Positions 1 through 9,841 of a stretch of 64,000 nucleotides of DNA are shown here, piece by piece. The stretch comes from Streptomyces griseus subsp. griseus. GTDB taxonomy: Bacteria > Actinomycetota > Actinomycetes > Streptomycetales > Streptomycetaceae. The stretch is from NCBI RefSeq assembly GCF_000720255.1, contig NZ_JOJE01000011.1, forward strand, positions 186,001 through 250,000, written 5' to 3'. Below the pieces are notes generated by a model, which made no database searches, was not told the DNA's origin, and saw only the letters and a list, made by a program, of their open reading frames with translations. The first letter of the stretch is position 1, and every line of letters begins with the position of its first letter. Made by a program: the position numbers and the translations under genes.

Positions 1-178
1 GTGGGGCAACATCGCCTGGCAGGCCCACATCGGCGGACTCGTGGCCGGTGTCGTCATCGGCTACGGCATGGTCCACGCCCCGCGCGAGCGGCGGGCCCTC
101 GTCCAGTACGGCACCTGCGCCCTGGTGCTGGTGGCCGTCGTGGTGATGACCCTCCTGAGAACCGCCCAGCTCACCTGA
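1..178 (+). CDS. Rhomboid family intramembrane serine protease, C-terminal end (partial)
   Basis: The gene enters from the left edge. Reading from base 2, 58 residues remain before the TGA at 176-178. The segment AHIGGLVAGVVIGYG matches the rhomboid helix that carries the catalytic His followed by the GGLxxG packing motif. A second hydrophobic helix (LVLVAVVVMTLL) ends the protein. Rhomboids cleave substrates inside the membrane with a Ser-His dyad; the Ser helix lies outside the window. The call rests on this short C-terminal motif only. Confidence 0.7.
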   Translation, partial: WGNIAWQAHIGGLVAGVVIGYGMVHAPRERRALVQYGTCALVLVAVVVMTLLRTAQLT

Positions 179-185
179 GCGCCTG

Positions 186-397
186 TTGTCCACAGCGTGT
201 GCCGGATCTTGTGCATACGGTGCGGGAACAGCTGTGCCCCCTGTCACCGGCCTACGTTTCTGCAGGTCAGACAGGGGGCGAACAACCTTGCGGCAATTGG
301 TGCGTTGGTCGTACCGGCGTCAACGCCCGATGGGTTATCCACAGATCGTCGTCTTTTCCCCAGGTGGGTGTGGAAATTCTGCCTGGGCTGTGGATAA
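186..397. promoter_or_regulatory. Cluster of DnaA-box-like sequences between the rhomboid gene and crgA
   Basis: This 246 bp gap without a gene holds TTGTCCACA at 186-194, TTATCCACA at 335-343, and the reverse complement of TTATCCACA at 389-397. A weaker TTTCCACA match on the minus strand lies at about 369-376. The consensus DnaA box in Streptomyces is TTGTCCACA and in E. coli TTATCCACA. Three exact boxes in about 210 bp are far above chance at this GC content. The site is downstream of both flanking genes (the rhomboid gene on plus, crgA on minus), so it is not their promoter. It could titrate DnaA or act as an accessory initiator site; this is inference. Confidence 0.6.
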
Positions 398-424
398 CTC
401 AGCGGATAGCCGTGGGCAGAGCCG

Positions 425-679
425 CTACTTCCACTGTGTGGAGACGCCGAATCCCGCCGCGATGAAGCCGAAGCCGACCACAATGTTCCAGTTGTCCAAC
501 TTGTCGATGGGAAGCGAACCGTCGGTCACATAGAAGACGACGATCCAGGCGAGCCCGATCAGGAACATGGCCAGCATGACGGGCGCGACCCACGCGCGGT
601 TGTTCAACTTGATCGCCGCTGCCTGCTTGGCGGGCGGCGGCGTGTAATCGGCCTTCTTGCGGATACGTGACTTCGGCAC
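425..679 (-). CDS. crgA: Cell division protein CrgA
   Basis: This 84-residue small membrane protein is of the CrgA family, which works with FtsZ, FtsI and PBPs at the division site and coordinates septation in aerial hyphae of Streptomyces. It begins [16 protein letters not shown], the conserved cytoplasmic N-terminus. It has two transmembrane helices (about residues 29-50 and 63-80) and ends GVSTQWK. The GTG start at 679 was chosen because it gives the family's N-terminus and is preceded by a GGAGAG ribosome site; a longer frame to 748 is unlikely. It is transcribed divergently from the DUF881 gene, sharing the 680-820 promoter region. Confidence 0.93.
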   Translation of the reverse strand: MPKSRIRKKADYTPPPAKQAAAIKLNNRAWVAPVMLAMFLIGLAWIVVFYVTDGSLPIDKLDNWNIVVGFGFIAAGFGVSTQWK

Positions 680-820
680 GAGGGTCTCTCCTGTCGATGC
701 GCTGCGTGGCCGCGCAGGGTACTGGGTCGGGCTCGGGGCAGCGTACAAGGGGACACTGAGTGCTCCCCCGGGCGTCCGTTAGCGTAGTGCTTCCGCGGCG
801 CCGAAGGAGATAAGGGTACG

Positions 821-1600
821 TTGAGCAATTCTGCCGACTCCCCCGGGACGGGATCCAGTCCCGCGCGCGGTCGACGTCTGCGGCCGGTGCGGTTGCTCAC
901 GGCGGGCGTCTTCGCTCTCGCGGGACTCATCTTCTTCACCAGCTTCAACACGGCCAAGGGCACCAACATCCGCACGGACACGTCCTTGCTGAAGCTCTCC
1001 GACCTCATTCAGGAGCGCAGCCACAAGAACGGCGAGCTCGACGAGACGAACGCGGCCCTGCGTGAGGACGTCGACTCCCTGGCCGAGGCCGACGACGGCA
1101 GTACGAAGGCCGAGGACGAGAAGCTGGCGCAGCTGGAGAAGAACGCGGGCACCCAGAAACTGACGGGCAAAGCGATAAGCGTCACGTTGAACGACGCCCC
1201 GCCGAACGCCACCGCCAAGCTCCCCGGCTACCCCGAGCCGCAGCCCGACTACCTGGTCATCCACCAGCAGGACCTCCAGGCGGTCGTGAACGCCCTGTGG
1301 AAGAGCGGCGCCAAGGGCATCAAGGTCATGGACCAGCGGCTGATCTCCACCAGCGCGGTGCGCTGCGTCGGCAACACGCTGATCCTGCAGGGCCGGGTCT
1401 ACTCACCGCCGTACAAGATCACGGCGGTCGGGGATCCGGGGGCGATGCAGAAGGCGCTGGCGGACTCGACCGCGATCCAGAACTACATGGTGTACGTGAA
1501 TGTCTACGGCCTCGGCTGGAAAGTCACCGAGGACGGGACGGTGACTCTGCCGGGGTACTCCGGCACAGTGGACCTGCACTACGCGAAGCCCGTGGAGTAG
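821..1600 (+). CDS. DUF881 family membrane-anchored protein
   Basis: The 259-residue protein begins at a TTG preceded by AAGGAGATAAGG. A cytoplasmic stretch of about 25 residues precedes one transmembrane helix (LLTAGVFALAGLIFFTSF). Next comes a charged, coiled-coil-like segment (about residues 65-115) and a C-terminal DUF881 domain with the typical IKVMDQRLISTSAVRCVGNTL region. DUF881 proteins recur next to division and sortase genes in actinobacteria; no enzymatic role is established, and a structural role outside the membrane is likely. It lies 19 bp upstream of the first sortase, so it probably heads that operon. Confidence 0.85.
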   Translation: MSNSADSPGTGSSPARGRRLRPVRLLTAGVFALAGLIFFTSFNTAKGTNIRTDTSLLKLSDLIQERSHKNGELDETNAALREDVDSLAEADDGSTKAEDEKLAQLEKNAGTQKLTGKAISVTLNDAPPNATAKLPGYPEPQPDYLVIHQQDLQAVVNALWKSGAKGIKVMDQRLISTSAVRCVGNTLILQGRVYSPPYKITAVGDPGAMQKALADSTAIQNYMVYVNVYGLGWKVTEDGTVTLPGYSGTVDLHYAKPVE

Positions 1601-1619
1601 CCCACATCAGGAGCCGCCG

Positions 1620-2300
1620 GTGCGCGTGATCGTCAGGACGTTCAGCGAACTGTGCATCACCGTCGGCGCGCTGATCGTGCTCCTCGTCGTCTACGTGCTG
1701 TTCTGGACAGGTGTGCGCGCCGACCGGGCCATGGCCGACCAGATCGACGACCTCCAGGACCAGTGGGCCCAGCAGGAAGTGCGGCCCACGCCCGCCCCGA
1801 GTGCCCCGGCCCCCTCACCGGTCGCGGTCAAGAGCGGCAAGCCCTTCGCGATCATGTACATCCCGCGTCTTGGTTTCACGTGGAACAAGCCGGTGCTGGA
1901 GGGCACCTCCACCGGCACCCTGAAGAAGGGCCTCGGCCACTACAAGAGCACCGCTCTGCCGGGCGGGCGGGGCAACTTCTCCGTGGCGGGTCACCGGCGC
2001 ACCTACGGCGATCCCTTCAAGGATTTCCCCAGGCTGCGCCGGGGCGACGCGGTGGTGCTGACCGACGGGGTCACCTGGTTCACGTATCGGATCGACAAAG
2101 GGCCCTACAAAACAGTGCCCTCGGACATTGAAGTGATCGACCCTGTGCCACGTAAGTCGGGGTACACGCGTCCTGGCCGCTATCTGACGCTGACCACGTG
2201 CGATCCGGAATGGGGGCACAGTCACCGGCTGATCGTCTGGGCGCACCTGGACTCCACACGCCCCGTGGAGGCAGGCAAACCTGAGGCGCTGCGCCGTTAG
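1620..2300 (+). CDS. Class E sortase (first of three)
   Basis: This 226-residue sortase has an N-terminal membrane anchor (about residues 9-30) and an extracellular catalytic domain. The catalytic triad is visible: His125 in AGHRRTYGDPF, Cys194 in LTLTTCDP and Arg203 in HRLIVWAHL. Class E sortases are transpeptidases that attach LAXTG-bearing proteins, such as long chaplins in Streptomyces, to the cell wall. The GTG at 1620 directly follows a GGAGCCGCCG stretch. A parS-like sequence lies inside the reading frame at 1873-1886. It differs from the two sortases downstream in having a Pro/Ala-rich linker after the membrane helix. Confidence 0.9.
   Translation: MRVIVRTFSELCITVGALIVLLVVYVLFWTGVRADRAMADQIDDLQDQWAQQEVRPTPAPSAPAPSPVAVKSGKPFAIMYIPRLGFTWNKPVLEGTSTGTLKKGLGHYKSTALPGGRGNFSVAGHRRTYGDPFKDFPRLRRGDAVVLTDGVTWFTYRIDKGPYKTVPSDIEVIDPVPRKSGYTRPGRYLTLTTCDPEWGHSHRLIVWAHLDSTRPVEAGKPEALRR
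1873..1886. promoter_or_regulatory. Near-consensus parS site (ParB binding)
   Basis: GTTTCACGTGGAAC differs at one base from the Streptomyces parS palindrome GTTTCACGTGAAAC. It lies in the first sortase gene, in the codons for Phe-Thr-Trp-Asn. parS sites in Streptomyces cluster around oriC and occur inside genes. Occupancy by ParB is inferred from the sequence only; a perfect copy lies at 44815. Confidence 0.55.
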
Positions 2301-2352
2301 TCTGGTGCGGTACGGCGTGAGTCTGGTGCCGTGGTGCGACGAAAGGGACGGC

Positions 2353-2514
2353 ATGTACGGCTGGATCTGGCGGCATCTGCCGGGAAGCGCGTGGGTGAAG
2401 GCGCTGATCTCGTTGCTGCTCGTGCTGGCCGTGGTCTATGTGCTGTTTCAGTACGTCTTCCCGTGGGCCGAACCGCTGCTGCCCTTCAACGATGTGACGG
2501 TGGACAACCAGTGA
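2353..2514 (+). CDS. Small single-pass membrane protein in the sortase operon
   Basis: This 53-residue protein starts at an ATG preceded by GAAAGGGACGGC. It reads MYGWIWRHLPG, then one hydrophobic helix (about residues 13-35, ALISLLLVLAVVYVLFQYVF), then a short tail ending DVTVDNQ. Its TGA overlaps the GTG of the amidotransferase gene (GTGA), so the two are translationally coupled. I do not recognise a function. Its fixed place between a sortase and the amidotransferase suggests a membrane partner of the sortase system. A frame beginning at 2305 lacks a better ribosome site. Confidence 0.75.
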   Translation: MYGWIWRHLPGSAWVKALISLLLVLAVVYVLFQYVFPWAEPLLPFNDVTVDNQ

Positions 2515-3149
2515 GCGCGCGCATTCTCGTCGTCGACAACTACGACAGCTTCGTCTTCAATCTGGTCCAGTACCTGTATCAGCTGGGCGCCGAGTGCGAG
2601 GTCCTGCGCAACGACGAGGTCTCCACGGCGCACGCGCAGGACGGCTTCGACGGTGTCCTGCTGTCGCCGGGTCCCGGCACGCCCGAGGAGGCGGGGGTGT
2701 GCGTCGAGATGGTGCGCCACTGTGCCGCCACCGGTGTCCCCGTCTTCGGTGTCTGCCTGGGCATGCAGTCGATGCAGGTGGCGTACGGCGGTGTGGTGGA
2801 CCGGGCGCCGGAGCTGCTGCACGGCAAGACCTCCCTGGTCGACCACGAGGGCAGAGGTGTGTTCGCCGGGCTGCCCTCGCCCTTCACGGCGACCCGCTAC
2901 CACTCCCTGGCGGCCGAGCCGGCGACGGTCCCGGCGGAGCTTGAGGTCACGGCTCGTACGCACGACGGGATCATCATGGGCCTCAGGCACCGGGACCTTC
3001 CCGTCGAGGGCGTGCAGTTCCACCCCGAGTCGGTGCTGACGGAGCACGGCCACCGGATGCTGGCCAACTGGCTGGTGGAGTGCGGCGACCAGGGTGCCGT
3101 GGCGAGGTCGGCGGGGCTCGCCCCGGTGGTGGGCAGGGCCACGGCGTGA
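2511..3149 (+). CDS. Class I glutamine amidotransferase, anthranilate/aminodeoxychorismate synthase component II type
   Basis: This 212-residue protein releases ammonia from glutamine for a chorismate-using partner (TrpE or PabB). It opens ILVVDNYDSFVFNLVQYL, the PabA/TrpG signature. It carries LLSPGPGTPEEAG (oxyanion strand), the nucleophile Cys82 in FGVCLGMQ, and His171/Glu173 in FHPES. Most relatives read CLGHQ, while this one has CLGMQ, which does not touch the triad. GTG 2511 overlaps the upstream stop and the TGA overlaps the next sortase start, so it is embedded in the sortase operon. No synthase subunit is nearby, so the choice between PabA and TrpG is open. Confidence 0.88.
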   Translation: MSARILVVDNYDSFVFNLVQYLYQLGAECEVLRNDEVSTAHAQDGFDGVLLSPGPGTPEEAGVCVEMVRHCAATGVPVFGVCLGMQSMQVAYGGVVDRAPELLHGKTSLVDHEGRGVFAGLPSPFTATRYHSLAAEPATVPAELEVTARTHDGIIMGLRHRDLPVEGVQFHPESVLTEHGHRMLANWLVECGDQGAVARSAGLAPVVGRATA

Positions 3150-4198
3150 CCGCACTCCGCCCCGAGCGCGAGGACTCCTACGGAGGGGCGCCGTACGATC
3201 CGTACGGCGCTTCGCCGTACGTCCCGCCTCCCGACGATGAGACGGTGGCGCTGCGGATCCCCCCGCCGCCGACGCAGACGGTCGGTGGCGAGTCCACAAG
3301 CGTCTCTGAGACGTCGTCCGCCTCTTCCGCCACCGGAACCACTCCGGGGGGCCGGGCAGCCCGCAGAAAGGCCGCCAAGCGTCGCCGTGGGCGGCATGGC
3401 GGCTCCTCGGAGGCGTCGGAGGCTCCGGCTCAAGGCGAGAACCCTGACCAAGCCGGTACTGCCCGCTCCGCGCGCGCGAAGCCCCTGTCCCGGGTGGAGG
3501 CACGCCGACAGGCCAAGGCACGCAAGCCCGGAGCCGCCGTGGTCGCCAGCCGGGCCATCGGTGAGGTGTTCATCACGACCGGTGTGCTGATGCTGCTGTT
3601 CGTCACCTACCAGCTGTGGTGGACGAACGTGCGGGCGCACGCGCAGGCCGGCAGCGAGGCGAACAAGCTCCAGGACGACTGGGCGAACGGCAAGCGCAAC
3701 CCGGGGGCGTTCTTGCCGGGGCAGGGCTTCGCCATCCTGCACATCCCCAAGCTGGACGTGGTCGTCCCGATCGCGGAGGGCGTCAACAACAAGAAGGTGC
3801 TCGACAAAGGGATGGTCGGGCACTACGGCGAGGACCCGCTGAAGACGGCGATGCCCGACGCGAAGACCGGCAACTTCGGGCTGGCGGGGCACCGCAACAC
3901 GCACGGCGAGCCGTTCCGGTACATCAACAAGCTCAAGCCGGGCGACGCGATCGTCGTCGAGACGCAGGACGACTACTTCGTGTACAAGATGGCGTCGATG
4001 CTTCCGGTGACGCCGCCGAGCAACACGAGTGTCCTCGACCCCGTGCCGCCGCGCTCGGGCTTCACCGGGCCGGGCCGCTACATCACTCTGACGACGTGCA
4101 CGCCGGAGTTCACGAGCAAGTACCGGTTGATCGTCTGGGGCAAGATGGTCGAGGAACGGCCGCGCAGCAAGGGCAAGCCGGATGCGCTCGTCGAGTAA
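3146..4198 (+). CDS. srtE1: Class E sortase with long cytoplasmic N-terminus (SrtE1-like)
   Basis: The 350-residue protein has about 135 residues of low-complexity, Pro/Ser then Arg/Lys-rich cytoplasmic sequence, one transmembrane helix (about 138-156) and the sortase fold. The triad is His249 (LAGHRNTHGEPF), Cys318 (TLTTCTPE) and Arg327 (KYRLIVW). The GTG start at 3146 overlaps the amidotransferase TGA (GTGA), giving coupling. Family knowledge: SrtE1 and SrtE2 of Streptomyces anchor chaplins and are needed for aerial hyphae. The symbol is assigned from the long N-terminus and gene order remembered for S. coelicolor, so the paralogue label is less certain than the family. Confidence 0.9.
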   Translation: MTALRPEREDSYGGAPYDPYGASPYVPPPDDETVALRIPPPPTQTVGGESTSVSETSSASSATGTTPGGRAARRKAAKRRRGRHGGSSEASEAPAQGENPDQAGTARSARAKPLSRVEARRQAKARKPGAAVVASRAIGEVFITTGVLMLLFVTYQLWWTNVRAHAQAGSEANKLQDDWANGKRNPGAFLPGQGFAILHIPKLDVVVPIAEGVNNKKVLDKGMVGHYGEDPLKTAMPDAKTGNFGLAGHRNTHGEPFRYINKLKPGDAIVVETQDDYFVYKMASMLPVTPPSNTSVLDPVPPRSGFTGPGRYITLTTCTPEFTSKYRLIVWGKMVEERPRSKGKPDALVE

Positions 4199-4211
4199 GG
4201 GCAGATGAACA

Positions 4212-4958
4212 GTGGCAGCGACCACCGACGGCACCGCAGAGCACACCGACGCGTCCGCGTCCCCGCCCCCACCGCGGCGCCGTGGCAGCCGGATCGCGAT
4301 GACGGTCAGTGTCTTCGGTGAACTCCTCATCACGGCGGGTCTGGTCCTCGGCCTGTTCGTCGTCTACTCCCTGTGGTGGACGAACGTCGTCGCCGACCGC
4401 GCGGCGGACAAGCAGGGCGACAGGGTCCGCGACACCTGGGCCCACGACTCCGGTCCCGGCGCGCTGGACACCAAGAACGGCATTGGCTTCCTGCATGTGC
4501 CCGCGATGGGGAACAGCGAGGTCCTGGTGGAGAAGGGCACCTCGACCGACGTCCTCAACGACGGTGTCGCCGGCTACTACACGGAGCCCGTCAAGGCGAC
4601 CCTGCCGACCAGCGGCAAGGACGGCAACTTCGCCCTCGCCGCGCACCGCGACGGCCACGGCGCGAAGTTCCACAACATCGACAAGCTGAAGAAGGGCGAC
4701 CCGATCGTCTTCGAGACGAAGGACGACTGGTACGTCTACAAGGTCTTCGCGATCCTCCCCCAGACCTCGAAGTACAACGTCAAGGTCCTCACCGCGGTCC
4801 CCGAGGAGTCCGGCAAGGAGAAGCCGGGCCACTACATCACGTTGACGACCTGCACCCCGGTGTACACGAGCCGGTACCGCTACATCGTCTGGGGCGAGCT
4901 GGAGCGGGTCCAGAAGGTCAACAGCGAGCGGACTCCGCCGAAGGAGCTGACTGACTGA
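4212..4958 (+). CDS. srtE2: Class E sortase (SrtE2-like)
   Basis: This 248-residue sortase begins at GTG 4212, 13 bp after the previous gene. A short basic cytoplasmic tail precedes one transmembrane helix (about 35-54, ELLITAGLVLGLFVVYSLWW) and the catalytic domain. The triad is His145 (ALAAHRDGHG), Cys214 (TLTTCTPVYT) and Arg223 (RYRYIVW). The core is closely similar to the preceding sortase, so the pair looks like a tandem duplication. The gene is the last in the operon and is followed by a strong hairpin at 4995-5031. Substrates are expected to carry LAXTG signals and are not encoded in this window. Confidence 0.9.
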   Translation: MAATTDGTAEHTDASASPPPPRRRGSRIAMTVSVFGELLITAGLVLGLFVVYSLWWTNVVADRAADKQGDRVRDTWAHDSGPGALDTKNGIGFLHVPAMGNSEVLVEKGTSTDVLNDGVAGYYTEPVKATLPTSGKDGNFALAAHRDGHGAKFHNIDKLKKGDPIVFETKDDWYVYKVFAILPQTSKYNVKVLTAVPEESGKEKPGHYITLTTCTPVYTSRYRYIVWGELERVQKVNSERTPPKELTD

Positions 4959-4994
4959 GGTTCTTGAGGGACCTCAGTGCTCTAGCATGGCGGA

Positions 4995-5035
4995 GGCCCG
5001 AAGCCGCAACTAGATCTTGCGACTTCGGGCCTTTT
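4995..5035 (+). terminator. Hairpin terminator after the sortase operon
   Basis: A 15-base stem (GGCCCGAAGCCGCAA with TTGCGACTTCGGGCC, one mismatch), a 7-base loop and a following TTTT run form a classic intrinsic terminator on the plus strand. The loop (5010-5016) contains the TAG stop codon of the convergent minus-strand gene, so the terminator is built over that gene's last codons. Confidence 0.85.
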
Positions 5036-6085
5036 GCGTGCCGCGCTGTCCCAGGGCCTTCAGCCGCGCTCCGGCGCTCCATGCCTCCAGTTCGTCGCGG
5101 TTGACGGTGACGACGCCGCTCAGGTCGGCGACGGCCTGCGCTTCGAGGCTGAAGTTGGACGTGGCGACGAACAGGGCGAGGTCCACGCGGTTGACGGCTC
5201 GTGCGGCGCCGGCGAACTTCTGTATGTCGGCGCTGGGGACGGACCAGCGCCCGGCGCGGTTCTTGCACTGGACGGCGACGGTACGTCCGTCGGCCGTGCG
5301 TGCGGTGATGTCGATTCCCCGGTCGGTGCGGGCCTGCCGTACAACGACTTCCGTGCAGCCGTCGCGGCGCAGCAGCTCGGCGACGTGACGCTCGAAGGCC
5401 TGCCAGGTCATGGCGCTGACGGAGGCCCGTACCTGGTCGGTCGGTGCGTCGCCTTCCAGGCTGTTGATGCGCCGGTGGTGCCAGCACAGCTTGCGTTCGA
5501 CGTTCTCGATGTCCTGGCGGAGTGAGATGAGCTCGCGGCGGTGTTCGCCTGAGGCGGCGATGAGGGCGTTGAAGAGGGGGACGACGTTCTGACCGAGGAT
5601 GTGGGCGATGCGTCGGTCGATGTGGTCGTCGAGGGCGACGGTGTCCCTGCGTACGGAGTTGTCCACAGGCTGTGTGCGGGCCACGTGCTCCATGTCCAGG
5701 AGGTACACGCGCACCTGACGGGCGACCTGGCTGTCCCTGAGGAGCATGGCGACGTTGAGGACGGCTCGGCGGGAGTAGATGGTGAGACCGCGACGGGCCT
5801 GTGGATAACTTCCGAGCGAGGGTGACATGTTGTCACTCTCGATTTCCGCAGGTCAGCGCCGCGCAGTACGGCCATGCCGTTGTTTTCCAGCTCTTCGCGA
5901 TGACGCTTGGTCAGCTGTCGGACGACTTCGACGGTGACTTCGAAGTACGTCGCCGCCATCGCCGCCGTCACGTGCATCCCGTCCGGCAGAAGCGACAGTG
6001 CCTTCACCCTGTCGAGGACGTCCGTCCGTTCGAGCACGCTTTTTCGCAGGCTTTGGGACTCCATCAGTACTGATTCGTTGATCAC
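5010..6085 (-). pseudogene. Mrr-like restriction endonuclease family protein, frameshifted
   Basis: Two frames together make one protein. The upstream part (GTG 6085, MINESVLMESQSLRKSV...) carries about 80 residues of the conserved N-terminal domain to GADLR. The downstream part (from about 5846 to the TAG at 5010) continues with EIESDNMSPSLGSYPQ, a coiled-coil-rich middle and an Mrr-type nuclease domain. Its catalytic motif is intact: RGIDITART followed by VAVQCKN (D-x18-QxK). The frames meet at 5843-5849, where one extra base in the sequence CTGCGGAAATC would restore a continuous reading (LREIESDNM). An ATG at 5828 could still give a 272-residue C-terminal protein with the whole nuclease domain. 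A sequencing error is possible. Confidence 0.75.
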
Positions 6086-6148
6086 GTTCTGTCAACGAGG
6101 ACCGGCATGCGAGGACACGTTGTCGAAAGCTGCACAGGCGTTCGTGAC

Positions 6149-6186
6149 GAGAGCCCCGGCACCCTGCGAAGGGTGCCGGGGCTCTC
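6149..6186 (-). terminator. Perfect 16 bp hairpin at the end of the pknB operon
   Basis: GAGAGCCCCGGCACCC and its exact complement flank a 6-base loop, 25 bp past the pknB stop at 6211. No T-run follows, as is common in Streptomyces terminators. It separates the pknB operon end from the promoter of the nuclease gene (start 6085). Confidence 0.85.
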
Positions 6187-6210
6187 GTCATGGAGGCGCG
6201 GAGGGCGAGG

Positions 6211-8196
<1,986 letters not shown>

Positions 8197-8365
8197 AGCT
8201 TCCTACCAGCCCTCTCCGTCGGTCCCGACCGGCACACGTGTGCGGTCGGAGGCTGCCGTCCGGGCCTACCGTACCCGGCTCGCTCTGTGTGACCTGGCCT
8301 AGCCCGTCACCCGATACAGGACCGGTATCGCAACGTGCACCGATGTGAGGGGGACGTGATGGGGG

Positions 8366-9841
8366 TCACTTCTTGCTGTTGATGACCGCCTCCATCACGC
8401 TCTTCGCGATGGGTGCTGCCAGACCGCCACCCGAGATGTCGTCACGGACGGCGCTGTCGTCCTCCACGACCACGGCCACGGCGACCGGCGAGCTGCCGTC
8501 GCTGAGCTTGGCGTAGGAGATGAACCAGGCGTACGGCTTCTCGCTGTTGTCGACGCCGTGCTGGGCGGTACCGGTCTTGCCGCCCACGGTGACACCGCCG
8601 CCGATCTGCGCCTTGGTGCCGGTGCCCTCCTTGACGACGGTCTCCATCATCGACTGGAGGATCTGCGCGTTGTCCTCCGACAGCGGCCGGCTCATCTCCT
8701 CCGGGTCCGTCTTCTCGAGGGTGTCGACGTTCGGGGCCTGGAGTTCGTCGACCATGTACGGCTTCATCAGCTTGCCGTCGTTGGCGACGGCCGCGGGGAC
8801 CATGGCCATCTGCAGCGGGGTCGCCGCGGTGTTGAACTGGCCGATCGAGGACAGCGCGGTCTGCGAGTCGTTCATGTCGTCGGAGAAGACCGAGGCGCTG
8901 GCGCGGACCGGGACGAAGTGCTCGGAGTCGAAGCCGAACTTCTTGGCCTCCTCCAGCATCTTGTCGTTGCCGAGGTCGGCGCCGATCTTGCCGAAGACGC
9001 TGTTGCAGGAGTACCGCAGGGCGACGCGCAGGGTGGCGTTCTCGCAGGGGATGTTGCCCTCGTTCTTCAGCGGGGTCCTGGTGCCCGGCATGATCCACGG
9101 CAGCGGCGACTTGGTCTTTTCGTCGGCGCTCGTGTAGAGGCCGTTCTCCAGCGCTGCGGCCGCGGTGACGACCTTGAAGGTGGAGCCGGGTGGGTAGACC
9201 TCGCGCAGCGCCCGGTTGAGCGACGGGTCGTCGGGGTTGTTCTTCTTGTCGAGGGCCTTCCACGCCTTCTCGTCCGAGGCGCCGCCGCCGGCGATGGTGG
9301 ACGGGTCGTAGGAAGGGTAGGAGGCCAGCGCGAGGATCTTGCCGGTGGAGGGCTCGATGGCGGCCACGGCACCCTTGCCGCGCGTCTTCAGGCCGTCGTA
9401 GGCGGCCTTCTGCGCTGCGGCGTTGAGGGTGGTGACGACGTTGCCGCCCTCCTTCTTCTTCCCGGTGATCATGTCGAGGGTGTTGCGGAAGAAGAGCCGG
9501 TCGTCGTTGCCGGTGAGGATGCCGTCGTCGATGTACTCGAGCTGGGTGGCGCCGTAGGCCTGGGAGACGTAGCCGGTGACCGGCGCCCACATGGCGCCGT
9601 CCTTGTAGGTGCGCTTGTACTTGAAGTCGCTGCCCGACGTCGTGGTGTGCCCGGTGATGGCCTTGCCGTCGACGATGATGTCGCCGCGCGGGGTGGCGTA
9701 CCGCTCGATGGCCACGCGGCGGTTGTCGGTGTCGGTGGCGAGGGTGTCGGCCTTGACGTACTGGAGCCAGTTGTCACGCAGGAGGAGCGTGATGACCAGG
9801 AGGCCGCAGAAGATCGCGATCCGGCGCAGTGGCTTGTTCAT
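8366..9841 (-). CDS. pbpA: Penicillin-binding protein PbpA (class B transpeptidase)
   Basis: This 491-residue class B PBP cross-links peptidoglycan outside the membrane. An N-terminal signal anchor (about residues 7-22) is followed by the dimerisation region and a transpeptidase domain. The domain has the active Ser220 in STFK, the SCN motif at 278-280 and KTG at 422-424 (GGKTGTAQ). It ends PIAKSVMEAVINSKK. Its ATG overlaps the rodA stop (ATGA), so the transglycosylase and transpeptidase are made together and probably form one RodA-PBP complex. Family knowledge places PbpA under PknB control in mycobacteria. Confidence 0.95.
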   Translation of the reverse strand: MNKPLRRIAIFCGLLVITLLLRDNWLQYVKADTLATDTDNRRVAIERYATPRGDIIVDGKAITGHTTTSGSDFKYKRTYKDGAMWAPVTGYVSQAYGATQLEYIDDGILTGNDDRLFFRNTLDMITGKKKEGGNVVTTLNAAAQKAAYDGLKTRGKGAVAAIEPSTGKILALASYPSYDPSTIAGGGASDEKAWKALDKKNNPDDPSLNRALREVYPPGSTFKVVTAAAALENGLYTSADEKTKSPLPWIMPGTRTPLKNEGNIPCENATLRVALRYSCNSVFGKIGADLGNDKMLEEAKKFGFDSEHFVPVRASASVFSDDMNDSQTALSSIGQFNTAATPLQMAMVPAAVANDGKLMKPYMVDELQAPNVDTLEKTDPEEMSRPLSEDNAQILQSMMETVVKEGTGTKAQIGGGVTVGGKTGTAQHGVDNSEKPYAWFISYAKLSDGSSPVAVAVVVEDDSAVRDDISGGGLAAPIAKSVMEAVINSKK

